From Pseudomonadota bacterium (GTDB lineage Bacteria; Bdellovibrionota; Bacteriovoracia; Bacteriovoracales; Bacteriovoracaceae): a stretch of DNA of 64,000 nucleotides. Of the stretch, positions 23,848 through 32,283 are shown piece by piece. Below the pieces are notes generated by a model. That model did not search any database. It was not told the DNA's origin and worked only from the letters and a program-made list of their open reading frames with translations. The position numbers and the translations under genes are program-made. The stretch is taken from positions 1-64,000 of the forward strand of contig JAIYDC010000029.1 in NCBI GenBank assembly GCA_027487685.1, read 5' to 3'. The first letter of the stretch is position 1. Each line of letters starts with the position of its first letter.

Positions 23848-24876
23848 TTAAAGTTTTTGGCCGATGTAAACGGCAAGGTCGACGACTCGGTTGGAAAATC
23901 CGACCTCGTTGTCATACCAGCTCACGATCTTAGCAGTGTTTCCGATAACGTTCGTTAGCTTGGCGTCGAGGAAAGATGATTCTGTGGCGCCCATGTAATC
24001 CATGGAAACCAGCTCTTCCTCGGTATAGCCAAGAATACCCTTCAGGTAAGTTTCAGAGGCCAGCTTCATAGCGGCGTTGATCTCATCTTTGGTCGCCTTT
24101 TTTTCCAGCACGACTGTGAGATCGACCATTGAGACGTCGGGGGTCGGAACGCGGACAGCGTAACCATCGAGCTTGCCCTTAACCTCCGGAATAACTTCTC
24201 CGAGTGCCTTGGCGGCGCCAGTGGAAGTCGGAATCATCGAAAGGTTCGCGGCCCGTGCTCGGCGAAGATCGTCGTGGGCGTTATCGAGGAGGTTCTGATC
24301 GGAGGTGTAAGCGTGAACCGTTGTCATAAGGCCATTCACGATACCGAACTGCTCGTTGAGGACTTTTACTAGGGGAGCTAGACAGTTCGTGGTGCATGAA
24401 GCATTTGATATCACGTGGTGCTTAGTCCCGTCGTACTTCTCGTGGTTGATTCCCATGACGAATGTTCCGTCCAGGTCTTTGCCGGGAGCGCACATGATGA
24501 CTTTCTTCACGGTGCCGCGCAAGTGTGCGCTAAGGCCGGCCTTGTCTTTAAATCTTCCCGTGGCATCAATGACGACCTGTGCGCCAACTGATGACCAGTC
24601 AATTTCTTCAGGGTTCTTATTGTTAAAGAACTTAATCTTTTTTCCATTGTAATTCATCTCACGCGCCTCGGCGTTAAAGCTGAAGTCGCCTTCCAGACGC
24701 CCATGGAGTGAGTCGAAACGCAGGAGGTGCACATACGGCTTTGGCTCCCCGGGATTGTTAACAGCGACGATTTCTATGTGGGCATCGATATTCTTGGCGA
24801 CCCGGTTGAAGTACGCGCGCAGGATAGTTCGGCCGATGCGACCAACGCCGTTGACTCCAATTTTTACTGTTTTCAT
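23848..24876 (-). CDS. gap: Glyceraldehyde-3-phosphate dehydrogenase
   Basis: NAD-dependent glycolytic dehydrogenase. It has the Rossmann start KIGVNGVGRIGRTILRA, the active site ISNASCTTNCLAPL, and the C-terminal SWYDNEVGFSNRVVDLA. The ATG at 24876 (MKTVKIG) has AGGAG 5-9 nt upstream; the track's 14 extra residues were discarded. First gene of the gap-pgk-tpiA-secG cluster. Confidence 0.97.
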   Translation of the reverse strand: MKTVKIGVNGVGRIGRTILRAYFNRVAKNIDAHIEIVAVNNPGEPKPYVHLLRFDSLHGRLEGDFSFNAEAREMNYNGKKIKFFNNKNPEEIDWSSVGAQVVIDATGRFKDKAGLSAHLRGTVKKVIMCAPGKDLDGTFVMGINHEKYDGTKHHVISNASCTTNCLAPLVKVLNEQFGIVNGLMTTVHAYTSDQNLLDNAHDDLRRARAANLSMIPTSTGAAKALGEVIPEVKGKLDGYAVRVPTPDVSMVDLTVVLEKKATKDEINAAMKLASETYLKGILGYTEEELVSMDYMGATESSFLDAKLTNVIGNTAKIVSWYDNEVGFSNRVVDLAVYIGQKL

Positions 24877-25036
24877 AGGACTCCTCATGTCACGGATGTG
24901 ACGAACGGTAAGATTCAAAACTAAGATATTTTAAGCGTTTAGAACATACTCCAAGCGAGAGGTTTTGTGTAGCGAATTCAAGGAGATCAGTGTAGTGTCA
25001 AGTTCTTGTTTTAGGTACTTAACGCTTGAGGCTACT

Positions 25037-26170
25037 ATGACAAAACTCTTTATTTCCGACTTGCAAGGTAAGGATGAATTTGAATCGATCTTCCTCGTGA
25101 AGTTGATCAATACCATGGAAGACAAGAGTGGTAAGCGGTACTTCAACATTATTCTTGCCGACTCCTCCGGCGACCTCGAGTCCCGTCTGTGGCAATACTC
25201 ACCAGAGGTCGAAGCTGCGATTGTTAAAAATTCATTCGTGCGCGTGCGGGGAAAGCTTAATTTCTATCAGGGCCGCCGCCAGTGCATCGTGGCCCAGATG
25301 GTGAAGGTATCTGAAACGGAAGTTAACGTCGACGACTTCATCATGAAGGCGGCCGGCGATCCAGAAGGGATGTATCAGAGGCTTTTGGTTATAATCGATG
25401 GTCTTACGGACGTTTACATCCGCGACCTCCTCAGGAATATTGTTACTGACGGTGAGATCGCCCGGCGCCTGAAGGTCTGGCAGGCCGGAAAGACCATCCA
25501 TCATGCTTACCGTTCGGGTCTTCTTGAGCATATACTTTCTTGTACGGAACTCGCCCTTACTCTGTCGAAGCACTACCGCGTTAACGAGAACTACGTCGTC
25601 GCGGGATGTATCCTCCATGATCTTTGTAAAATCTACGAGCTCACCGACGGAGTTACCGTCGACTACACCGAGGAAGGTAAGCTTGTAGGCCACCTCGTGA
25701 AAGGTCTTGAACTTGTCGATCGGTTTTCATACAAGATCCGGAATTTCCCTCATTACCTGAAGCTTCATCTCAAGCACATTCTCCTTTCTCATCATGGGGA
25801 ATACGAATACGGCTCCCCGAAGATTCCGCAGACCTCTGAAGCCTACCTTGTGCACCTGATCGATCTCATGGATTCCAGGATGGGTGCTCTGGAGCAAATC
25901 CGGAAGAGTGATTCGACAACGGGCCATTGGTCTGGCTTCGTTAAGCATCTAGACCGGATCGTTTACAAATCCGAGCTCCCTTTCTATCCAGAGTACGTTG
26001 ATGACGAGGGCCATAGCGAAGAACACCGCGAGGCGAGGCGTTCCGAAATTGCGCCGAAGGCCGGAGTCCGAGCACCTTCTGACCATGGGCCAAAAACCGG
26101 CGCCAAAGGGCAGCCCGATCCAAAGACGAGCCTTGGGAAGATCCTTGGAAACTTTAAGGTCGATTCTTAG
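25037..26170 (+). CDS. YhaM-type 3'-5' exoribonuclease (OB fold plus HD domain)
   Basis: A 377-aa protein with an N-terminal OB fold (LVKLINTMEDKSGKRYFNIILADSSG ... VRVRGKLNFYQGRRQCIV) and a central HD domain (HHAYRSGLLEHILSC, GCILHDLCKIYEL, HILLSHHGEYEYGSP, HLIDLMDSRMG). This order is that of the YhaM/CBF1 family, which trims RNA and ssDNA from the 3' end. The C-terminal 45 residues are a charged, Gly/Pro-rich tail. The start at 25037 (MTKLFISDL) has GAGG upstream; the longer track ORF lacks one. The family is best known from Firmicutes. Confidence 0.85.
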   Translation: MTKLFISDLQGKDEFESIFLVKLINTMEDKSGKRYFNIILADSSGDLESRLWQYSPEVEAAIVKNSFVRVRGKLNFYQGRRQCIVAQMVKVSETEVNVDDFIMKAAGDPEGMYQRLLVIIDGLTDVYIRDLLRNIVTDGEIARRLKVWQAGKTIHHAYRSGLLEHILSCTELALTLSKHYRVNENYVVAGCILHDLCKIYELTDGVTVDYTEEGKLVGHLVKGLELVDRFSYKIRNFPHYLKLHLKHILLSHHGEYEYGSPKIPQTSEAYLVHLIDLMDSRMGALEQIRKSDSTTGHWSGFVKHLDRIVYKSELPFYPEYVDDEGHSEEHREARRSEIAPKAGVRAPSDHGPKTGAKGQPDPKTSLGKILGNFKVDS

Positions 26171-26226
26171 CCTAATTTCGAGATGGCCACGTGCCGGAGT
26201 TGTTCACTGGCAAGATTTCCTCAGAT

Positions 26227-26997
26227 TTATAAGAGCTTCGGAAAGCAGCGTAGTGAATTTTGATAAACTTCGGCTTCAAGGCGAGTCGGATCTGCGCCTT
26301 TGAGCTCGGCGATCTTCGCCGCTACAAAGGGTAGATAATAGGGCGCGTTTTCCTTGCCCCGGTGGGGTACAGGTGTCAGGAACGGGGAGTCGGTTTCAAA
26401 CAGGATTCGATCTGTGGGCGTGAGTTTCACAACATCCTGAACGCTCTGCGCTTTTTTGAACGTCACGATCCCGTTAAAGCCGATAAAAAAACCTTCGGCG
26501 AGGATGAACTCAGCGAGGTTCGCGCTCGAGGTGAAGCTGTGGATCACCCCTTTGCGCAGAAGTGTGCGGGAAAAATTGCGAAGGATCGCCTGAGTGTCCT
26601 CTTCTGCGTCCCTAGTATGGATCACTACCGGCAGGTCATGGTCTACTGCTAGCTGGAGCTGTCGTTCAAACTGGACTCTTTGAACTTCCGGAGGCGAGTT
26701 GTTGTAGTGGTAGTCCAGACCAATTTCACCAACGGCCACCATTTTCGGATGGGTCGCTCGGGCCGAGATCTTCTCGAACTCTATCTGTGTTGCGGCCTTC
26801 GCATCGTGGGGATGAATACCCTGGGTGAAGTAGACCTCCGGATACATATCCGCGAGGTCTCGCACAGGATCTAGGTTCTCTGGATCTACGCCGATCGTGA
26901 CCACTTTGCTGATCCCCGCCTCCGCGATTTTCTCGCGGAGCTCGGCAAAGGGGAGTGCCTTCAGGTAGTCAAGATGGCAATGGGTCTCGATCAGCAT
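26227..26997 (-). CDS. tatD: TatD-family metal-dependent DNase
   Basis: A TIM-barrel hydrolase. Metal ligands are in ETHCHLDYL, GEIGLDYHY, PVVIHTRDAEEDT, HSFTSS and FETDSPFLTPVPHRGKENAP. 256 aa is the normal length. TatD proteins degrade DNA 3'-5' in repair and quality control; YcfH-type paralogues are alike. Last gene of the six-gene minus-strand operon, 0-1 nt from the VKOR gene stop. Confidence 0.93.
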   Translation of the reverse strand: MLIETHCHLDYLKALPFAELREKIAEAGISKVVTIGVDPENLDPVRDLADMYPEVYFTQGIHPHDAKAATQIEFEKISARATHPKMVAVGEIGLDYHYNNSPPEVQRVQFERQLQLAVDHDLPVVIHTRDAEEDTQAILRNFSRTLLRKGVIHSFTSSANLAEFILAEGFFIGFNGIVTFKKAQSVQDVVKLTPTDRILFETDSPFLTPVPHRGKENAPYYLPFVAAKIAELKGADPTRLEAEVYQNSLRCFPKLL

Positions 26998-28146
26998 TTA
27001 GTTCCCATTGAGAATGTCCTCAAAGATGGCGAAGAACTGACCATTGGGAATAGTCCCTTCGATCTTCTTTCCATTGACGATGAGAGTTGGTGTGGACTTA
27101 ATATTAAATTTTGCACCCTGATTGATCATCCCGATCACTGTATCATTCAGCTCTTTGCGCTCAAGGCATCCTGAGAGACCATGTCTTTTTGAGATATCCA
27201 CGAGAGCACCGCTGTCGAGCTTATCCTGGTTTGCGAAAATGTCATCGTGCACTTCCACGAATTTTTTCTGATCGCAGGCCGCCACAACCGCGGCGTCGCA
27301 GGCGCTCTGGTGGAAGCGGCCCTTGACGTTAGAGTTACATTTGGCGTCCAAAGGGTAGAACATATATTGAACGTTGATCTTCTTGCCGTAGCGACGGACA
27401 AGCTGAGGGATTTGATCAGCGACGACCTTGCAGAACGGGCACTGAAAGTCAGAGAAGACTGTGATCCTGATCGGTGCATCCAACCAATTGGTTGTGGCCA
27501 TGTGGATCTTATAAGGCGATTCAGCGTCCGGCTCTCCGAGGTCCTGAAGAGTTCGGAACTGACTTACAATACTCGCGCTAAGCTTGGAATTCGTATCCTC
27601 CTTACCTTTCGTAGTCTGGTACATAAATGCCGAGCCCGCAACGAGGATAACACCCCAAAAGGCGGTGATTTTGATGTCCGGTACCCAGGAGTTGATCCCG
27701 TGTTTCCAAAGGAGAAATGCTGCTACGCCGGACAGTGCGTAGTAGAGCGTACAAAAGGGGCAAAGGCTCCCAAGAGCGGCAAGGGAAAAGACGAAAAGGG
27801 CCAAGCAGCCGATGAAGTTGTACTTCGCAACGGCGCTGGCAGTTTTCTCCAGCGCTTCTCCTGGCATGAGGCTCGTGAAAAGGAATAGGACTCCGACCAC
27901 GAGGCCGAAGAAAGAAATCGGAATACCGGCCAGATTTGAGAGCTTGGAGTAAGTGGCGGCGTCACAGTTAAAAAAGCTCGAGATGTCGCACAGGCTGCCA
28001 GCTCCACCGAGCTTTGTCGGGTAAAGAACGTCGTAGAAATGAACGGTGAGGTATATACTCACGGCGATCATCGCGACGGAGTTCATGATGAAAAGAAAGT
28101 TTTTCCCGCTTATCCCTTCGAGGGTCAGGTTTTTTTTCTGGTCCAT
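26998..28146 (-). CDS. VKOR-thioredoxin (DsbA-like) fusion
   Basis: A 382-aa inner-membrane oxidase for periplasmic disulphide formation. Residues about 20-190 form a four- or five-helix VKOR domain with the loop Cys pair (SLCDISSFFNC), the conserved Ser/Gly turn (GIPISFFG) and the redox centre GSLCPFC. The C-terminal half is a periplasmic thioredoxin fold with CPFC in FSDFQCPFCKVVADQ and the cis-Pro block STPTLIVNGKKIEG. Fusion of oxidase and its thiol partner replaces DsbB and DsbA. Located between pgeF and tatD with 3 and 0 nt gaps. Confidence 0.92.
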   Translation of the reverse strand: MDQKKNLTLEGISGKNFLFIMNSVAMIAVSIYLTVHFYDVLYPTKLGGAGSLCDISSFFNCDAATYSKLSNLAGIPISFFGLVVGVLFLFTSLMPGEALEKTASAVAKYNFIGCLALFVFSLAALGSLCPFCTLYYALSGVAAFLLWKHGINSWVPDIKITAFWGVILVAGSAFMYQTTKGKEDTNSKLSASIVSQFRTLQDLGEPDAESPYKIHMATTNWLDAPIRITVFSDFQCPFCKVVADQIPQLVRRYGKKINVQYMFYPLDAKCNSNVKGRFHQSACDAAVVAACDQKKFVEVHDDIFANQDKLDSGALVDISKRHGLSGCLERKELNDTVIGMINQGAKFNIKSTPTLIVNGKKIEGTIPNGQFFAIFEDILNGN

Positions 28147-28149
28147 TCG

Positions 28150-28731
28150 TTATCCTTTTATGTAGAGATTCCAGTTTCGGTCAGGGGTCTTGTCCCGGCG
28201 GTAGCTGTGGAGTTCAGGGTTACAGCATGTGCAGACGGGAGCGATGCTCACGATAAGAGACGGAAAGGCGATCAGAAGTTGGCGCTTCGCCTCCTCCTGA
28301 AGATTAAAGCTGAATCGGTCTCCCTGCTGGTGGAACCAGGGGCTCTCAGGAAAATTCTGCTGAAAGTCCGAGGAGACTTCAAAGCAACACTCGTGAATAG
28401 AGGGGCCAATAAAAACTCGTTGCGGCCTTATCAGCTCAATTTCTGGCTTGGCAAGAATACCGCTATGCAGGCCCCGCCATCCGGCATGAAGCACAACGAC
28501 ACCGGTCTCACCCTCGATAACAATCGGGAGACAGTCCGCCGTCTTGATGGCAAGGGGACTTTCGAGTTCTTCCCAGGAGACGAGGATACCATCGGCTTCA
28601 CACGGGAGAGTGTATAGTGTCGCTACGTCGATGCCGTGGACCTGAGTTACCTGCAAACAGTGCATGTCCGGTTTGCGGGTCCAGGTTTCGAAGCGGCCGC
28701 GGGTGAGGAGTTCAGTGAAGACGACGTCCAT
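28150..28731 (-). CDS. pgeF: Laccase-domain protein, PgeF/YlmD family (short form)
   Basis: Family of peptidoglycan-editing factors and multi-copper-like oxidoreductases. Signature residues are present: QVHGIDV, KTADCLPIV, VLHAGWRGLHSG, FIGPSIHECCFEV and CTCCNPELHSYRRD. At 193 aa it is about 50 residues shorter than usual; the loss is at the N-terminus, before the first conserved His block. It follows rluD by 6 nt, an association common in many proteobacteria. Confidence 0.9.
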   Translation of the reverse strand: MDVVFTELLTRGRFETWTRKPDMHCLQVTQVHGIDVATLYTLPCEADGILVSWEELESPLAIKTADCLPIVIEGETGVVVLHAGWRGLHSGILAKPEIELIRPQRVFIGPSIHECCFEVSSDFQQNFPESPWFHQQGDRFSFNLQEEAKRQLLIAFPSLIVSIAPVCTCCNPELHSYRRDKTPDRNWNLYIKG

Positions 28732-28737
28732 AGGGCC

Positions 28738-29733
28738 CTATTGTAGCCCGTCTTGGACGCCGGAGAAAGCCCGGAGTGCCGCCTGAAAAATTTCGGGCGG
28801 AGCGGCCGTAAAATGTAGGCGAACCTTTGTGATCGGATGAACGAAGCCAAGCTCCTTAGCGTGGAGCAATTGGTAGGGGTAGGCTTCAAGTGCGGCCCGC
28901 ATAGACTCCGGTGCTCGCTTGAGATGAGAGTCACTCCCCCCGTAAATAGGATCACAGAGGATTGGCGTGTGAAGGAGTTGAGAAAGGTGGACCCGGATCT
29001 GGTGGGTGCGTCCGGTCTCAAGGCGTAATTCGACGTGGGTCGCACCATCGTACTGCTTCATTGTCTTGTAGTGGGTCACGGCACGCTTTCCGTTCTTGAC
29101 GTTGGCCGCCATCTTCTGGCGGTGAGTAGGGTGGCGCCCTATGGTGGAGGTGATTGTGCCGGAATGTACTGGCAGTTTGCCTCCTACAAGGGCCTCGTAC
29201 TTTCGGTCAATATCGTGAATCGAGAAAAGAGAGGCTAGGCCCTCATGAGTGAGCTGATCCTTAGCGATGACCATGACACCAGAGGTCCCCATATCTAGTC
29301 GGTGGACGATCCCGGGGCGCTTCTCGGCCCCAATACCTTTTAGGTCCGGGCAATGGTGAAGGATGGCGTTTACTAGCGTTCCGGTATAGTGCCCTGGTGC
29401 CGGATGGACGACCAGTCCTGGGGGCTTATTGATGATGATCAGGTGTGAATCCTCGAAGAGGATTTCGAGTGGTATGGCCTCAGGAATAATGTCACTCGGA
29501 ACAGGTGGCGGAACCTCTACTTCAATGATCGTTCCGACCGGGGGCATCTTGTTGAGGGTTAGTGGAGTTTCGCTCGAGATATCCTCGTCTTCAAACAGGC
29601 GCTTGATCGTCGAGCGAGAGAAGGGCAACTTGTCGGTCAGAAAAACGTCGAGGCGTTTGCAGCTCTCTCTGTCTTCAGCAGTGATTGTGAGCGTATAGTT
29701 TTCGCCGTCGATGGCGGCGTCAGGACCGCTCAT
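28738..29733 (-). CDS. rluD: 23S rRNA pseudouridine synthase, RluD family
   Basis: A 331-aa RNA modification enzyme. It has an N-terminal S4 RNA-binding domain (CKRLDVFLTDKLPFSRSTIKRL) and a catalytic domain with IINKPPGLVVHPAPGH, the catalytic Asp in HRLDMGTSGVMVIAK, and GRTHQIRVHL. RluD-type enzymes modify helix 69 of 23S rRNA; RluC-type cannot be excluded. It overlaps the J/HTH gene by one base (stop/start at 29733). Confidence 0.92.
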   Translation of the reverse strand: MSGPDAAIDGENYTLTITAEDRESCKRLDVFLTDKLPFSRSTIKRLFEDEDISSETPLTLNKMPPVGTIIEVEVPPPVPSDIIPEAIPLEILFEDSHLIIINKPPGLVVHPAPGHYTGTLVNAILHHCPDLKGIGAEKRPGIVHRLDMGTSGVMVIAKDQLTHEGLASLFSIHDIDRKYEALVGGKLPVHSGTITSTIGRHPTHRQKMAANVKNGKRAVTHYKTMKQYDGATHVELRLETGRTHQIRVHLSQLLHTPILCDPIYGGSDSHLKRAPESMRAALEAYPYQLLHAKELGFVHPITKVRLHFTAAPPEIFQAALRAFSGVQDGLQ

Positions 29734-30425
29734 TATTTCTGATTCTTAAGCTTCTTAAAGTGCAGAAGATAGCTGGCGGCGACTTGGTCCGGGTTTAGCT
29801 TCAGGACCTTTGCGTACTGGTAGACGTAACCACGGACGTAAACGTCGGCCGGAAGCTTCGAAATATCATCGTTTTCTATCGCCGTAATATGTGTTTTAGA
29901 AATTCGAGTCATATCCGCCATTCGGTCAAGAGCGACGTTCTTGTAATCCCGGATCTCCTTAAGGAGCTTCCCGGTGTATTCGGAGCACTCGCGGATCCTG
30001 CGGTCCATCTCTGGGTTCTCAATATACTCGAGGCCAAACTTTTTCATCGCTGTGATCTTGGAGACCTTCGCCTCGATAAGATTCGACCCGTAGTCTTCGT
30101 ATTCGACGGTGTCTTTGGGTCTATCTTCAAGACTCGAGACGGTGTAGATCTGGCCGAGCGGACGAATCGGGTTGATACCATTTTGGTTAAAGCCTCGGAG
30201 CCTATCGTACTCGCGGCGTTTCTCGGGGAAACCGAGAACTGAGTAGGCCTCTTCAATTTGTCCAAGGATCGCGTCGCATTCATCTTTGGTCATGAGCGAG
30301 TAGAGGGCAACGCTGTCTCCAGAGTAGGCATTCCGGGCGCGGATGTAGGCGTTCTCAATTTGTTGAGGATTTGCTCCGGGCTCGACTTCGAGGGCTTCGT
30401 AGTAGTTTTTCTTTTCTGCGTCCAT
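29733..30425 (-). CDS. J-like domain fused to RodZ-type HTH
   Basis: A 230-aa cytoplasmic protein. Residues 8-75 resemble a DnaJ J-domain (NYYEALEVEPGANPQQIENAY ... AYSVLGFPEKRREYDRLRG), but the HPD tripeptide is absent (ARNAYSGDS at that site), so Hsp70 stimulation is unlikely. Residues about 150-225 are an HTH_25-like domain as in RodZ (YTGKLLKEIRDYKNVALDRM, KTHITAIENDD, YVRGYVYQYAKVLKL). No membrane helix follows. It lies between a MinD-like ATPase and rluD, 15 nt from the former. A polar or cytoskeletal adaptor role is possible but inferred. Confidence 0.75.
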   Translation of the reverse strand: MDAEKKNYYEALEVEPGANPQQIENAYIRARNAYSGDSVALYSLMTKDECDAILGQIEEAYSVLGFPEKRREYDRLRGFNQNGINPIRPLGQIYTVSSLEDRPKDTVEYEDYGSNLIEAKVSKITAMKKFGLEYIENPEMDRRIRECSEYTGKLLKEIRDYKNVALDRMADMTRISKTHITAIENDDISKLPADVYVRGYVYQYAKVLKLNPDQVAASYLLHFKKLKNQK

Positions 30426-30440
30426 ACGTTTTCTTAACCT

Positions 30441-31373
30441 CTAGGATTCGATGAGTCGGTTGACGATCCGGTCGAAGTTGTTAACCAGCTTTGAGTTGGG
30501 GTACTCGATCAGGAGCGGCTTGCGCTTCCGGACACTTTGCCAAACGGAGGCATCGTAGTCGAGGTAACCAGGGAAGGTCATCTCGATGCCGAAATATTTA
30601 CGGCAGATGCTCTGGATCGAATAGCCGATGTCGATGTCGGCCTGGGAGCGGACCTGGTTGATGATCAGGTTAGGACGGAAGTGAGACAGCTCGTCCTTAA
30701 TCCTAAGTCCGACTTCCGGATTGATATCGCTGATTCTTTTCACCAGGTCGGCCGGTGACGTCGTTGATCCCGAGGCGATTTTAGCGCTCATGGCCTCTTC
30801 GATTAGAGGTTCAATCTCTGAGATCCCCTCAATCATTTTGAGACGGCGGTAGAAAACTGATTTGATGAACCGGTAGGTGTTTTCAATCGACGTAGGCTCT
30901 GGAAGTACGACGAGGATACCCTTATCTGCACTGATGAAGAAGTCGATGGTGTTGAACGCCGTACCTGCGCCGAGATCAAAGAGGATGTAGTCAGCATCAA
31001 GGTCATGGAGTTTCCGGATGATTTGATTTTTATGCATGTGCTTTAAGTTCGCCATGCCGATCTCATCTTGGGCGCCAGAAATAATTCGTAAATTGCTGAT
31101 AGGCGTTGGTACTAACAGGTCCTCAAAATTAGTGACGCGCTTAGAAACATAGTCTGACAGAGTGACGCTAGGAATCGGCAATCCAAGGCAAGTGTGAAGG
31201 TTGGCCCCACCGAGATCAAGGTCTACCGCTACCACTTTGTTACCCATGAGTGCGAGGCAGATCGCCACGTTGGCAGAAACCAAGCTTTTGCCCACGCCGC
31301 CTTTACCACCACCAATGGCCCAGATTTTTTTCATTTTCTGCGCCGGAAGCCCAGATTCTGTCGCTAAATTCAT
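30441..31373 (-). CDS. MinD/FlhG-like P-loop ATPase
   Basis: A 310-aa ParA/MinD-superfamily ATPase. It has the deviant Walker A GGGKGGVGKSLVSANVAICLA, switch I DLDLGGANLHTCLGL, and Walker B-like YILFDLGAGT. The C-terminal part after residue 200 is longer than in MinD and lacks an obvious amphipathic membrane helix, nearer to FlhG/FleN-type proteins that place flagella. First gene of the operon minD-like, J-HTH, rluD, pgeF, VKOR, tatD. The target is unknown; no minC or minE is adjacent. Confidence 0.85.
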   Translation of the reverse strand: MNLATESGLPAQKMKKIWAIGGGKGGVGKSLVSANVAICLALMGNKVVAVDLDLGGANLHTCLGLPIPSVTLSDYVSKRVTNFEDLLVPTPISNLRIISGAQDEIGMANLKHMHKNQIIRKLHDLDADYILFDLGAGTAFNTIDFFISADKGILVVLPEPTSIENTYRFIKSVFYRRLKMIEGISEIEPLIEEAMSAKIASGSTTSPADLVKRISDINPEVGLRIKDELSHFRPNLIINQVRSQADIDIGYSIQSICRKYFGIEMTFPGYLDYDASVWQSVRKRKPLLIEYPNSKLVNNFDRIVNRLIES

Positions 31374-31566
31374 ATCTTAAAATTATTGATTCATTTTTAG
31401 ATTTTGGGAAGGATATTTAGTGAGTGATTTCTTGCAGATAACGATTCTTGTGGAGCTTTTTCAGGCAAGGCTAGACGAGCAGGGTCGAATCCATTAAATT
31501 GTGAACACCAAGTAAGACAATGGATTAGATGTTTTTTATTTAAAACATTATAATGAAGGAGCAGGG

Positions 31567-32247
31567 ATGGCAGCATCTCATGGCCAAAAGTACGATTCCT
31601 CGTTTGAAACAGTTTTGCACAAACGGTCGGATCTTCATCTACTTAGAAAGCTTTGGCATATTTCAACTGGATCCTTAGGGCTATTTTTGTTTACAAATTC
31701 CTCGGAGTCCCAGACTTTTTGGGCCTTTGTTATCCTTTCCATCGCGATCGCTGGATTCTTGGTGGATATTGTTAGAAAACGAATGCCCTCCGTTAATCTT
31801 TTTGTGATCAGATTGATGGGTCCATTAATGCGTCGCTCTGAGCGAGAGGGTGTCACAGGTCTACCTTTCTATGCCCTCGGCGTCTCTCTTTCTCTGTTTT
31901 TTTATTCTCGGGATATTGCCATCGTTTCTAGCATGTTCTTAGTTTTTTCAGATCCGCTCTCGTCTTTTTTTGGTGTTCTCTATGGTAAGGACAAAATCCT
32001 GCCGAATAAATCACTCCAGGGTGCTGTGGCCGGGTTCTTTACCTGCTACCTCATCACGCTGTTTTATGCGATGAATACGACGACTCTTGGGACCCACCTC
32101 TTGGTGTTTGCCATCGTGGCCGGAGTCATTGGTTCGGCATCCGAGCTAATCTCGGCCTTCAATGTCGACGATAACCTCACCATCCCGGTGCTTTCTGGTC
32201 TGGGTATGACGCTTCTCAACTATTACATCACTGTCTTTCCGTCATAG
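31567..32247 (+). CDS. Membrane lipid kinase-like protein (dolichol/phytol/diacylglycerol kinase family)
   Basis: A 226-aa protein with about six membrane segments. The pattern RKLWHISTGSLGL near the N-terminus, and then SDPLSSFFGVLYGKDKILPNKSLQGAVAGF, is typical of the CTP-dependent Sec59/Dgk1/VTE5 family that phosphorylates polyprenols, phytol or diacylglycerol. The substrate cannot be chosen from sequence. GGAG precedes the ATG. Monocistronic, convergent with leuS. Confidence 0.75.
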   Translation: MAASHGQKYDSSFETVLHKRSDLHLLRKLWHISTGSLGLFLFTNSSESQTFWAFVILSIAIAGFLVDIVRKRMPSVNLFVIRLMGPLMRRSEREGVTGLPFYALGVSLSLFFYSRDIAIVSSMFLVFSDPLSSFFGVLYGKDKILPNKSLQGAVAGFFTCYLITLFYAMNTTTLGTHLLVFAIVAGVIGSASELISAFNVDDNLTIPVLSGLGMTLLNYYITVFPS

Positions 32248-32254
32248 TTTTGAA

Positions 32255-32280
32255 AACAAGGCCGTTTTATCGGCCTTGTT
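32255..32280. terminator. Hairpin between convergent genes
   Basis: AACAAGGCCG/CGGCCTTGTT with a 6-nt loop, just before the leuS stop. The T tail is short on both strands. Confidence 0.65.
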
Positions 32281-32283
32281 AAG

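Noticed and set aside
24932-25030. AAGCGTT and AACGCTT inverted pair around the gap upstream of the YhaM-type gene
   Set aside because: Only 7 bp at about 90 nt separation; expected by chance and without a regulator nearby.
27247-27888. 213-aa plus-strand ORF opposite the VKOR fusion
   Set aside because: Antisense of a strongly recognised gene; composition typical of shadow frames.
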